From an uncultured Saprospiraceae bacterium (GTDB taxonomy: Bacteria > Bacteroidota > Bacteroidia > Chitinophagales > Saprospiraceae), in assembly GCA_937926205.1 (NCBI GenBank), contig CALEYL010000031.1, positions 1 to 64,000 on the forward strand: a stretch of DNA of 64,000 nucleotides, written 5' to 3'. Below are positions 27,636 through 36,815 of this stretch, in pieces; the stretch's first letter is position 1; each line of letters begins with the position of its first letter. The notes under the pieces are model-generated. The model searched no databases, was not told the origin of the DNA, and saw nothing but the letters and a program-made list of their open reading frames with translations. A program made the position numbers and the translations under genes.

Positions 27636-28931
27636 ATGATTATGAAAAATTCATTTTCCCGGCGTTCATTTTTGACCAAAAGTGCGTTAGCCGGCGCATT
27701 TAGCGTTTCAGGCTTGTCCCAAACTTTTGGTACAGGTTATACCAAAGCAGTAGACGACAATCCGAAACTGTCTGCGCCTTCCGATTTGAAAATCACAGAT
27801 GTGAAGGTGGCTTATCTGAGAGGCGGAGGAAGAATGTTCATTAAAATAACGACCAATCAGGATCTTGTCGGTTATGGCGAAGCTGTGGATGCCGTAGCAG
27901 GTACCTATCACATGGTAAAACGTTTTGGATTTTTTTTAAAAGACCAAAATCCGCTGAACGTCCACCGGATCTTTGACCAGATCAGAAAAGGCGGCGTATT
28001 TGGAGGCGCACAGGCGGGCATGTATGTGGCGGTATTATCGGGCATTGAAACAGCGTTGTGGGATCTGGCCGGAAAAGCGCTGGGGATTCCGGTATATCAA
28101 TTACTGGGGGGCAAATTCCGGGATAGCGTCCGGGTGTATATGGATACCGCATTGTACCAGAACACGCTGCCAAAGCCTGAAGATTTTGCCGCTGCAGCCA
28201 AAGAGGCCGTTGACTTAAAGATGACGGCCATTAAATTTGACCTGGATCAGGGTAACGATCCTAATAAATATGATCGGTACAACTGGACGGCAGGGCCTGC
28301 AGAAATACAAAGGATGTACGATCAAATGGCCGCTGCAAGAGCAGCCGTGGGGCCCAATATTGACATTTGTGCCGACATGCACGGGAGGTATGACTTTCCA
28401 ACCGCCCAACGCGTAGCCAAAATACTGGAGCCATTAAACCTGATGTGGCTGGAAGAACCCATCCCGGCTGAAAATGTGGATACTTACGCGGAAATTGCAA
28501 AGTCCACCACTACGCCAATTTGTGCCGGTGAAAATGTTTACCTGGCTTACGGCTTCAGACCTTACCTGGAAAAAGGAGCGCTTGACATCGTCATGCCGGA
28601 CCTGCAAAAAGCAGGCGGACTCGGCGAAGGGCAACGCATAGCGAACCTGGCAAACTTGTACTACGTTCCTTTTGCGCCACACATGGTTGCGTCTTACTTA
28701 GGCGCAATGGCATCTGCACATGTGTGCGCCTCGGTGCCAAACTTCATGATTCTGGAGTGGCAAATCTATTACCACAAAGACCCCATGTGGAAAGAAATTG
28801 TCAACTTCGACGGCAAGGAGTTTGTGGAAAATGGCTTCATTAAAGTGTCCGACAAACCCGGCATAGGCGTGGATATCAACGAAGAAGGTCTAAAAAAACA
28901 TGCCGCTCAGGGCATTCCTTTTTTTGAATAA
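27636..28931 (+). CDS. Enolase-superfamily sugar-acid dehydratase (mandelate racemase/MLE type) with Tat signal
   Basis: 431 residues (Met at 27642 is an alternative start). The N-terminus has a twin-arginine motif SRRSFLTK and a hydrophobic stretch, indicating folded export. Metal ligands Asp247 (CADMHG), Glu273 (WLEEP) and Glu299 (CAGEN) are in place, with Lys200 (AIKFD) and His349 (APHMV) as candidate catalytic residues, as in galactonate-type dehydratases. The family removes water from aldonic acids to give 2-keto-3-deoxy acids. Which aldonate it uses is unknown; arabinonate is suggested by context. Co-transcribed with the RraA-like aldolase. Confidence 0.87.
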   Translation: MIMKNSFSRRSFLTKSALAGAFSVSGLSQTFGTGYTKAVDDNPKLSAPSDLKITDVKVAYLRGGGRMFIKITTNQDLVGYGEAVDAVAGTYHMVKRFGFFLKDQNPLNVHRIFDQIRKGGVFGGAQAGMYVAVLSGIETALWDLAGKALGIPVYQLLGGKFRDSVRVYMDTALYQNTLPKPEDFAAAAKEAVDLKMTAIKFDLDQGNDPNKYDRYNWTAGPAEIQRMYDQMAAARAAVGPNIDICADMHGRYDFPTAQRVAKILEPLNLMWLEEPIPAENVDTYAEIAKSTTTPICAGENVYLAYGFRPYLEKGALDIVMPDLQKAGGLGEGQRIANLANLYYVPFAPHMVASYLGAMASAHVCASVPNFMILEWQIYYHKDPMWKEIVNFDGKEFVENGFIKVSDKPGIGVDINEEGLKKHAAQGIPFFE

Positions 28932-28960
28932 TTTGGCAAGGCTTTAATATAGTTGATGAT

Positions 28961-28989
28961 GAGGGTGTCACTTTTCAAGTGACGCTCTC
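28961..28989. terminator. Bidirectional hairpin terminator between convergent genes
   Basis: GTCACTT-TTC-AAGTGAC (28967-28983) extended by six mostly paired bases on each side gives a 13-bp stem with wobble pairs. It lies between the dehydratase stop (28931) and the end of the carrier gene (29040). Confidence 0.6.
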
Positions 28990-29039
28990 ACCTACCCTCC
29001 CCGCTACCAGATTACCCTGCCAAACAGACATTTATCAAA

Positions 29040-30134
29040 TCAGGAATTGTCTTTTTTCTCTTTCCCCCACCAACCGGCCAGAATGGAACCGGTAATATTC
29101 ATAATAGAGCTAAACAGCACAGGCGCTAATCCAACCGTTGCAACTTTACCCATTTGACTGGCGAGACCAGAGGCCAGGCCGCCATTTTGCAACCCGACTT
29201 CAATGGCTACTGTGCGGCAATCCTGTTCCGGCATTTTCAATAATTTAGCAGCTCCATATCCTAAAATATATCCGCCTATATTGTGCATTAATACGGCAAT
29301 TAATAAGATCCAGCCAACATTCAGCAAGGAATCTCTGCCGGAAGCAGTAATTACCGTGATAATCAAAGCAATTCCAACCATGGAAATCAGCGGCAAATAC
29401 TGTCGCAGCGCTTCCGCAAATTTTTTAAAAAATTGATTAATAATAAAGCCGATCCCTATTGGTAAAATAACTATTTGTATAATATCCCACATCATTTTCC
29501 AAAAATCAATTTCAATATACTGACCGCCCAGCCATTTCATCAGCAAAGGCGTCATCAATGGCGCTAACAGGGTGGCAAAAGTGGTAATGGTAACAGAGAG
29601 TGCAATATTCGCTTTGGCGATCAAGGTCATTACATTAGATGCCAGGCCACTCGGGCTCGAGCCTATCAGGATAATTCCTGCGGCAATTTCAGGTGGAAAA
29701 TTAAACATGCGGGCAATGCCAAAACCTAAAAAGGGCATGATTAAAAATTGGCAACACAAGCCTATAATTACTGCTTTGGGCGTTCTGATGATGCCCAGAA
29801 AATCATTGAACTTCATGGTAGTACCCATGCCGAACATGATGATTTGTAATAATGGAAGGATTAATTTTGAAAATTTAAAATCGCCTACCTGTACCAGATA
29901 CTGCGAATAAAACATGCCAATAGCAACCATTGCAAAAATCACTACAGGATATGAAAACCCTTTGAATTTTTCATATCCCTGCATTCCAAATGCAATAAGC
30001 AGCAGTCCTGCTATCAATAAGGGGCCATTGTAATTCAATGCACTGGCGAACCAGGAAATCGCAGCTCCGAGTAAACATGCCAAACCTGCAAATACGGAAT
30101 ATTTGTAAAAAGAATTATTCATTTTCTTCATCAA
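29040..30134 (-). CDS. Bile acid:sodium symporter (BASS) family carrier
   Basis: 364 residues, about ten membrane helices, with BASS signatures GMGTTMKFNDF, GIILIGSSPSGLASNVMTLIAKAN and VGLQNGGLASGLA. BASS proteins are Na+-coupled importers of organic anions; bacterial and plastid members carry 2-keto acids (ketopantoate, pyruvate). In this cluster it could import the 2-keto acid made in the periplasm. It lies 143 bp after SusD in the same direction and may be read through from the SusCD promoter, since no palindrome lies directly upstream. Confidence 0.88.
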   Translation of the reverse strand: MMKKMNNSFYKYSVFAGLACLLGAAISWFASALNYNGPLLIAGLLLIAFGMQGYEKFKGFSYPVVIFAMVAIGMFYSQYLVQVGDFKFSKLILPLLQIIMFGMGTTMKFNDFLGIIRTPKAVIIGLCCQFLIMPFLGFGIARMFNFPPEIAAGIILIGSSPSGLASNVMTLIAKANIALSVTITTFATLLAPLMTPLLMKWLGGQYIEIDFWKMMWDIIQIVILPIGIGFIINQFFKKFAEALRQYLPLISMVGIALIITVITASGRDSLLNVGWILLIAVLMHNIGGYILGYGAAKLLKMPEQDCRTVAIEVGLQNGGLASGLASQMGKVATVGLAPVLFSSIMNITGSILAGWWGKEKKDNS

Positions 30135-30277
30135 AAAATAGTCAATAAATTCAATTTTAGCACCTGTTGTTCACCCCGACTGCATGTAGACAGAAAAAAC
30201 CGGTATGGGTGAAGACGCAAAGGATAATTCAAACTCTGCGCCCTCAACCCACCGGTTTATGAAACATTCAAATAAAC

Positions 30278-31852
30278 CTACTGAACATCCCAGAAAACCC
30301 TTGTAACCAAATTATCCGTTCCGCCAATCGCGGCAACTGCGTTCATGTAGTTGCTTCGATTCTGCGCCAATTCATAATCCGGATAAGATAACCTCCTGAC
30401 AAATCCGCCGTTGAGCAGATTGTTATAAAGATTAGGGCTCAAGGCCGGGAAACCGCTCCTTCTGAAATTAGAAAAAGCTTCCGTCCCATTTCTGAGGGCA
30501 GCGATCCAAAATTGCGTGTTGATCAGATTCAGCGCGTCCGCCGAATTGTATGCCACACCAGGCTTGGTAAGGAAAGCAATGATTTCTTGTTCCGGAACAG
30601 CAGTAGCATTCGGATAGAGTAGATATCTTTCAATATCCGCCCTGATTCCTGCTTCGTAATACTGCTGTGCACTGGCATCGCCACCTGGTATCCAACCTCT
30701 GTGTGCTGCTTCCGCAAGAAGCAAAGAAACTTCCGAATACGTTACCCAGAAATCCGGAGCTCTTAAGGATGCCACAATATTCACATTCATTTGCGAATAG
30801 TTATACCCCCCGCCGCGAATACCTCTGTATGGCGGATTCACGAGATCTGTGTTGAGAACCCCTACAGGAACGCCAAACTGATTAGCAATATCCGTGTCGG
30901 GAGCAGGATCGCCCAAAGGATCAGCCGGGTTGGCAAAAGTTGCTAAAATAAACCGACTGCGCGGATCGCCCGTTGACTTCAACTGATTTACGAAAGGCTC
31001 GGCTGCATAGTAAAAATAAGGGTTATTATTTACCAGACCGTTGTTGCCGTCATTAATGTATGCCGTACCATCAAAGGTCAGATAAGCATTGTCATTATTT
31101 GACGTCATTACTCCGCCGTTAAATGCTTCTGAAACAATAGAGGCCGCTTTTGTAGGATTGACCTTGGAGTACCGCATTCCCAGTCTTAACAACAACGAGT
31201 TGCCCAGTTTTTTCCACTTCTCAACCTGAACGGAAGCAGTAGTGGATGGAATTGAACCATTACTCCCAAAGAAAAGATCAGCAGACACAAAGTCGGCATT
31301 GGGATTCAGAGCAGCTATCGATTGCCTGAGTTCCTCCTCCAGGTCCGCATAAATGGCGGCATCATCGTCATATGATGGGTAGAAAAAATCGCTGCCACCA
31401 ATAAAGGCCAGTCCTGCCTTAGAATAAGGAATATCCGCATAGGTGTCCACCAGCCCCATAAATATCTGGGCTTTCCAAATCCGCAACATGCTCAGTAAGT
31501 TTACGCGGTCGGTATTTTCACCTAAAAGCGATATGGCCTGAACCATGTTTTTGATGTCGGTGGGATAAGAATTATTCCATTTCGGATTATTAAAATTATC
31601 GTTGTCCGAATTAAAATTAGGGCCAAGCGTAGCGCCCGAGTTGTGCGGATTGACGAAATGCTGAACAATCGTATGTTCTGTTTCCCAGCCCCCGAGTTCC
31701 GTCCGTTGCGCGCCGGCAAACAGCAGGGCGGGATCAATATCTGTCAGCGCATAAGGATTCGTATTTATTTCTACAAAATCCTTATCACATCCTCCAAATA
31801 CGAGGAGGGCTGCGCTCAAAAGCAAAAGTTTATTTATTTTTCTCATGGTCAT
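30278..31852 (-). CDS. SusD/RagB-like outer-membrane nutrient-binding lipoprotein
   Basis: 524 residues with lipobox VFGGC near 22. It reads DFVEINTNPYALTDIDPALLFAGAQRTE at the N-terminus, typical of the SusD-like_2 branch, with the helical TPR-like core and the C-terminal RRLSYPDYELAQNR motif. It caps the SusC channel and binds the nutrient at the surface. ATG at 31850-31852 overlaps the SusC stop codon by one base (a second ATG is at 31846), so the pair is translationally coupled. Confidence 0.92.
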   Translation of the reverse strand: MTMRKINKLLLLSAALLVFGGCDKDFVEINTNPYALTDIDPALLFAGAQRTELGGWETEHTIVQHFVNPHNSGATLGPNFNSDNDNFNNPKWNNSYPTDIKNMVQAISLLGENTDRVNLLSMLRIWKAQIFMGLVDTYADIPYSKAGLAFIGGSDFFYPSYDDDAAIYADLEEELRQSIAALNPNADFVSADLFFGSNGSIPSTTASVQVEKWKKLGNSLLLRLGMRYSKVNPTKAASIVSEAFNGGVMTSNNDNAYLTFDGTAYINDGNNGLVNNNPYFYYAAEPFVNQLKSTGDPRSRFILATFANPADPLGDPAPDTDIANQFGVPVGVLNTDLVNPPYRGIRGGGYNYSQMNVNIVASLRAPDFWVTYSEVSLLLAEAAHRGWIPGGDASAQQYYEAGIRADIERYLLYPNATAVPEQEIIAFLTKPGVAYNSADALNLINTQFWIAALRNGTEAFSNFRRSGFPALSPNLYNNLLNGGFVRRLSYPDYELAQNRSNYMNAVAAIGGTDNLVTRVFWDVQ

Positions 31853-34800
31853 TAGAATTTGACATTTAAGCTTAAATTGAAATTGCGGGTGGTTGGCAAT
31901 GACGTATTCTCATACCCGGTTCTAAAGTCACCAGAAGATTGAATGGCTTCCGGATCAAGGTCAAGTATGTCCTTGTAAAAAATGGCCACGTTCCGGCAAG
32001 AAGCGGACAACGTCAACCCCTTCACAAAGCCAAGAGAACCTGATTTACGCAGCATACTCGTAAAATTATACGCTACCGATATGTTCCTCAGCTTCACAAA
32101 ATCCGACTTAAATGTCACGATATCCCCCATTTGATTGTTTCTGTAATCTGCATAGAATTGAGCCGGAGCAACAGGAGTGGTATTAGGCTCTCCGCTTGAT
32201 GCGTAAACACCGTCAAATACAACGCCATTTTCACCCTCTCTGCGGCCAACTAAGGACTGCTGGGAGTGTCCTTGTCTGTTTGCATTTAAAGCCGTCGAAG
32301 AGATGACCGTGCCTCCAAACTTGTAATCCAGAAGTACCCCAATCGAAAGATTATTAAACCTAAAAGTGTTGGACCAACCTCCTGTAAGCTTAGGAATGGA
32401 GCTGCCGTAGCTCACATAGTCCGCCGATGGAATTAAACGCCCCTGATCAGTGAGGAGAATTCTGCCCTGGTCATCCCGTGCATAGGTTCTTGCGTAAACC
32501 TGGTTCATAGGCATCCCTGTTACGTATCTCAGTTGCCCGATAAACTCGAGCCCGGTAGCGCCCCAGTTAACTACTATAATTTCGTCTGCCGCACCAAGCG
32601 AGAGTACTTTGGTATCCAGGAAGGCGTTGTTAAACGAAGTGGTCCAACTAAAACTCCGGCGGTCAACCGGCGTAAGTTCGAGCAGGACTTCAAGGCCTGA
32701 ATTTTTTAAGGAACCAAGGTTTTGCTTGGATTGGTCGTATCCCGAGGTGTTCGAAAGAATAACACCCAATACCTGATCCTTTGATACTTTGTCAAAGTAC
32801 GAAACATCAAGCACTACCCTGTTATTGAACATCCGCATTTCCAAACCAACTTCTTTTTCCTCTACTGTAAACGGCTTCAGGAATTGATTGGGAGCAACAT
32901 TGCCATTGACCGTGGCCGTTGACTGGCCATTGAATTGATTTTGGGCGATGGTATAAGTCAGCACCCCATCATAAGGATTCACCCCTTGTGAACTGCCTAC
33001 TTCAGCCCAGGAAGCTCTCAGTTTACCATATGAAAGCCACTCCTGATTACGCATCAGCTCGGAGAAAATAAAGCTACCGGATACTGATTGATAAAACTCA
33101 CTGTTGTCGTCCGGATTCAAGACGGAGAACCAGTCATTTCTACCCGTAAAGTTTAAATATAACATGCTGTTGTATCCAAGCTCTGCCCATCCATAAAGTG
33201 AATTAACCCTGAATTGGGAGAACCCGTAACTTTGGTTTTGAACGCTACCGTTTCCGATAGAATAAAGGTCCCGAACAATAAAATTGGAGGCATCCTGAGC
33301 AAACCTGCGACCACTCACTCTCCAGGTATTTCCACCAACGTTCGCATCAAGTGAAATCTTGCCGAATTGCTTGTTGCCACCTACGAGGAAGTCCGCATTT
33401 ACATCTGTGTCCTTGTTTTCCGAGATATTGTATGTGCCCTTATAGGTTCCATCTGCATTTGTTGGTACGCTGGTTCCAATACCTCCGGGCGTATCAAATT
33501 CTATGAAATTAACGGAGTAATCATAGTTATACCGGCCTTGCACATACAACCAGTCTGTCAAATCATATCTTAACGTGGCAGTTCCCAGAAACCTGTCCCG
33601 CTCGTTTAAGAAGCTTTGACCTACTGCAATGCTGTAATAAGGGTTTAACAAGGTAGTTTGGAAACCAGAAGTCAGGCTTTCTGTTCCATTGGCAGCTACA
33701 GCACTATTTTTGAAAGCAGAAAGGGGAATGGAAGTAGCCAATCGGGTTAAAAAGTTGACGGCGCCCGGCCCTTGAATACCAATTTGCGGCGGGTTAATCT
33801 GTTTTTCGTTGGTATAATTAATGTTCACCTGGAGTTTAAGCCTTTTCGTAATGTTCTGATTGACCCCTATGTTGGCAATTTTCCTTTTGTATTCATTGGT
33901 CGGTGAGATACCCTTGGCATCTGTGTTTGAAAATGAGGCCCTGAAACTTCCGGTCGCACCGCCACCCGACAATGAAATCGTGTTGGTATAGTCCGTACCT
34001 GTCTGTAAAAAGTCGAAAAGCCGGTTTGGGTTAGCAGAATAAGGTTGCAATGATCCATCAAAAATGGGAGTCGGCACACCATCTAACCGCTCGCCCCAGG
34101 CAAACTGACCCGTAGTAGCAGCATTTGCTCCACTGGATGGTCTGACTCCTCCTGTACCCTGACCGAATTCTGTTTGAAAATCAAAGAAATTCAAAGCTTC
34201 CTGCGTGGTATAACTGGAAGAATACTCAACACCAAAGTTTTGATTCAATTTCCCGGATTTAGTCGTGATGATGATGGCGCCGTTGGCTGCTCTGGAACCA
34301 TAGATTGCAGCAGCAGTCGCACCTTTTAGCACGGTCATGCTTTCAATGTCATCCGGGTTAATATTGGTTAAGTTATCCCCAAGGTCCCTGGTTTGTCTCG
34401 GACCGGCATCGTCGCGGTTTGCCCCCTGGGCGCCCTGGTCAATTGGCAGACCATTGATGACAATAAGAGGTGCGTTGTTTGCTCCTGCAAAAGCTGCCTG
34501 GCCGCGTAAACGAATTTGCATACTGGAACCAGCCCCGGCAGCCGGAGGTGTAATATTCAAACCTGCTACCCGCCCCACAAGGGATTCTACCACGTTTGTG
34601 GTCCTGTTTTCCAGGAGCTGGGTTGGATCCACAGTAGTTACGGAGTATCCCAGTTTCTTGGATTCCTTTCGGATACCCAGTGCCGTTACAACGACTTCAT
34701 TCAAGCCCTGGGCGTCCTCCTCCATGGATACCTCCAGGGTTTTTTCGTTGCCAATTGTAATTTCAATTGGCCGATACCCAATGTAGCTAAAAACTAAAAT

Positions 34801-35007
34801 GCTGCCCGGATTGACAGCAATCTGGAATGTTCCATCCGTGTCTGAAATGGTACCAGTCAGGCTTTCTTTTACGGTGATATTTACCCCGATGAGGGGAGTT
34901 CCTTCTTTGGCAGAAGTCACTTTACCTGTTATTTGTTGCGCATTTGCTGTTATGAAGCAGCAAAGTATTGCAACAATTAGTAAAATTGGTTTGGTAAGTT
35001 TTGTCAT
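31852..35007 (-). CDS. SusC/RagA-type TonB-dependent outer-membrane transporter
   Basis: 1051 residues: signal peptide (ILLIVAILCCFITANAQ), a carboxypeptidase-regulatory-like domain (ITGKVTSAKEGTPLIGVNI), the SusC plug region (GLNEVVVTALGIRKESKKLGYSV, APLIVINGLPIDQ, MTVLKGATAAAIYGSRAANGAIIITTK), and a beta-barrel ending NLSLNVKF. It imports an oligosaccharide or other ligand with SusD. The palindromic site lies 87 bp upstream of the start. Confidence 0.95.
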   Translation of the reverse strand: MTKLTKPILLIVAILCCFITANAQQITGKVTSAKEGTPLIGVNITVKESLTGTISDTDGTFQIAVNPGSILVFSYIGYRPIEITIGNEKTLEVSMEEDAQGLNEVVVTALGIRKESKKLGYSVTTVDPTQLLENRTTNVVESLVGRVAGLNITPPAAGAGSSMQIRLRGQAAFAGANNAPLIVINGLPIDQGAQGANRDDAGPRQTRDLGDNLTNINPDDIESMTVLKGATAAAIYGSRAANGAIIITTKSGKLNQNFGVEYSSSYTTQEALNFFDFQTEFGQGTGGVRPSSGANAATTGQFAWGERLDGVPTPIFDGSLQPYSANPNRLFDFLQTGTDYTNTISLSGGGATGSFRASFSNTDAKGISPTNEYKRKIANIGVNQNITKRLKLQVNINYTNEKQINPPQIGIQGPGAVNFLTRLATSIPLSAFKNSAVAANGTESLTSGFQTTLLNPYYSIAVGQSFLNERDRFLGTATLRYDLTDWLYVQGRYNYDYSVNFIEFDTPGGIGTSVPTNADGTYKGTYNISENKDTDVNADFLVGGNKQFGKISLDANVGGNTWRVSGRRFAQDASNFIVRDLYSIGNGSVQNQSYGFSQFRVNSLYGWAELGYNSMLYLNFTGRNDWFSVLNPDDNSEFYQSVSGSFIFSELMRNQEWLSYGKLRASWAEVGSSQGVNPYDGVLTYTIAQNQFNGQSTATVNGNVAPNQFLKPFTVEEKEVGLEMRMFNNRVVLDVSYFDKVSKDQVLGVILSNTSGYDQSKQNLGSLKNSGLEVLLELTPVDRRSFSWTTSFNNAFLDTKVLSLGAADEIIVVNWGATGLEFIGQLRYVTGMPMNQVYARTYARDDQGRILLTDQGRLIPSADYVSYGSSIPKLTGGWSNTFRFNNLSIGVLLDYKFGGTVISSTALNANRQGHSQQSLVGRREGENGVVFDGVYASSGEPNTTPVAPAQFYADYRNNQMGDIVTFKSDFVKLRNISVAYNFTSMLRKSGSLGFVKGLTLSASCRNVAIFYKDILDLDPEAIQSSGDFRTGYENTSLPTTRNFNLSLNVKF

Positions 35008-35094
35008 TTACGTAAGGTTTTAAAGTTAGAAAAAGCTATGAGGCTGCTTTTGTCAGCAAATAAAAACTCACTTTTTAAGCTCATTGGTTTTATC

Positions 35095-35113
35095 AAGTGT
35101 TAAAATTACACTT
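35095..35113. promoter_or_regulatory. Palindromic operator, copy C (AAGTGT-N7-ACACTT)
   Basis: AAGTGT at 35095-35100 and ACACTT at 35108-35113 upstream of SusC; same arms and spacing as copies A and B. Confidence 0.7.
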
Positions 35114-35269
35114 ATTTTTTTTTCCGCCATCACTTTGGCCAATATTTTTTTTAGATTGATCGAATTTTTAGATTTTTCTTCTTCAAATAAAGCCTACAGT
35201 GACTTTATCTTTCGCTTTTTAAAAGGATACCCAAATGAGTAGGAAAGTAAAACTATCATTTTAAAATAG

Positions 35270-35410
35270 CGAAGGTCATGCGGCTATACAGATTGGGCAG
35301 CACGTCGAACAGACAAGTTACCGGATGCAGGCCTGTATCCGGTGCTGGTGGGACACCACCTGATTCAGCTCACAGAAAGTGGAAAAAGAGACCTGGCAAA
35401 GGTTAAGTAA
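35270..35410 (+). pseudogene. Possible C-terminal gene remnant
   Basis: After an in-frame stop at 35267, a frame of 46 codons without a start reads GYTDWAARRTDKLPDAGLY, then PVLVGHHLIQLTESGKRDL, and ends with TAA at 35408. It looks protein-like but I do not recognise the family. It lies in the 489-bp gap between SusC and the next gene. Confidence 0.25.
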
Positions 35411-35465
35411 GTGGCATATCCAGATATCATGAGCTATGACAATCAATAGCATTACGGGGCAGCCA

Positions 35466-35492
35466 GGAGCTTATTCGGAAATCTCTCAACCC
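35466..35492. repeat. Possible fragment of the hairpin repeat found at 46508-46669
   Basis: GGAGCTTATTCGGAAATCTC resembles GAGCTTGTTCGGAAATTCCTC, the reverse complement of the right end of the 46508-46669 element. Short and imperfect, so possibly chance. Confidence 0.25.
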
Positions 35493-35496
35493 GGAT

Positions 35497-35913
35497 TTAT
35501 CCCCATATCGTAAGGAAAAATGTGCATATAAATAAGATCAATGCCAAAAGTATACCGGTAAACGGGATGTTAAACCAATATTTCTTTGCCAATGCTAAAT
35601 AGGTAAGAGCAGTCATAATATTAAAGGCAAAAAAGAAAATGTCGTCTTGCAGGATTGAAAAATAGTTGGCTGCTAAATAAATATTCATAATGCCGATAAA
35701 CATTGCGCCGATGCTGTGACTGGCATTAAATCCTATCCAGGCTTTCCAGATTGTTGTCCGCCTGGTCAACAGCGGGAAAGAAGTTTTCATCTCAGTAACT
35801 AAATGCTCGTTTTTCGATGAAAATTTGTCTGTAAAAAAGGTGTAATACAAGTGTAGGCTACCCAGCAACAGGAATATCAAAGCACCTGATTCCAATAAAT
35901 ACATTGCGATCAT
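35497..35913 (-). CDS. Small integral membrane protein of unknown function
   Basis: 138 residues with four hydrophobic segments (about 7-26, 62-82, 88-108 and 116-137). The segment AWIGFNASHSIGAMFIG around the second helix resembles a conserved GFNxSHSxG motif in small uncharacterised four-helix proteins. No catalytic residues are evident. It is a single-gene unit on the minus strand. Confidence 0.6.
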   Translation of the reverse strand: MIAMYLLESGALIFLLLGSLHLYYTFFTDKFSSKNEHLVTEMKTSFPLLTRRTTIWKAWIGFNASHSIGAMFIGIMNIYLAANYFSILQDDIFFFAFNIMTALTYLALAKKYWFNIPFTGILLALILFICTFFLTIWG

Positions 35914-36195
35914 TTCTGCTTTATTTATGGTAAAAAATTCATTTCAGTATAAAAATAAATACCCCACTGTTGCAGGTGTTTAATATTAAATAAAATCCGA
36001 ATAATTAAATTCATGTCACAAATATATCTGCGCCCGGATCGCGTCTCCAAATCTGATGAGTAAACGGCTGAATGGCTTATTCAGCGGTAAGTATTCCCGC
36101 TGTATGTGTTTACTATGAAGCATTGTTTCTTACTTTCGCTTTCCCCTTTTCACCATACCACGACATCATCTCAGACAAGCAAATAACCAGCAGGC

Positions 36196-36813
36196 ATGAA
36201 CCTACAACAACTCAGACACGAGCTTCAAAACATCGATATTTACCTGCTCGATCAGATCATGAAAGGCCGGTACCTTCCCGGTGATAAGATACTGGATGCC
36301 GGTTGCGGCGGCGGGCGCAACTTTTTCTGGTTTTTGAAAAACCACTATGACATTTACGGGGTGGATGTGAATGGTGCAGCACTGGAATCCCTCATGCAAA
36401 CAGCAAACAGCCTGGGGCTCACCATTCCGGCCGATCACCTGAAAACCGGCGACCTTCAATCTCTGGAATTCACTGACGAATGTTTTGATCACGTCATCAG
36501 CAGCGCCGTACTTCATTTTGCAAAAAGCCATGAGGCCTTCCGGCAAATGTTTGCCGAAATGGTTCGGGTTTTAAAGCCCGGGGGCGCCCTTTTCATTCGC
36601 ATGACTTCCAACATAGGCATCGAAAATCTGGTGGATGAAATAGAAAGTGGCGTCCACAACATTCCCGATGGATCAATCCGGTATTTACTCACCAGGTCCA
36701 TGCTGGACGAAATCATACAGTTTCACCGGCTGTCCTTCATTGAACCTTTAAAAACGGTGAATGTGGCCGATGAAAGGTGTATGAGTACGCTCGTGTTGCG
36801 AAAATCAGATTGA
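36196..36813 (+). CDS. Class I SAM-dependent methyltransferase
   Basis: 205 residues, cytoplasmic. Motif I ILDAGCGGGRNFFWF (about 32-46) and YGVDVN (acidic end of beta 2), plus VISSAVLHFAKSHEAF and MVRVLKPGGALFIRM, are typical of the Methyltransf_11/25 type. Substrate unknown. It ends 2 bp before the tail of the convergent CusB gene. Confidence 0.82.
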   Translation: MNLQQLRHELQNIDIYLLDQIMKGRYLPGDKILDAGCGGGRNFFWFLKNHYDIYGVDVNGAALESLMQTANSLGLTIPADHLKTGDLQSLEFTDECFDHVISSAVLHFAKSHEAFRQMFAEMVRVLKPGGALFIRMTSNIGIENLVDEIESGVHNIPDGSIRYLLTRSMLDEIIQFHRLSFIEPLKTVNVADERCMSTLVLRKSD

Positions 36814-36815
36814 AT

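Noticed and set aside
36072..36284. 70-codon plus-strand frame overlapping the methyltransferase start
   Set aside because: Out of frame with and overlapping the methyltransferase; no family features.
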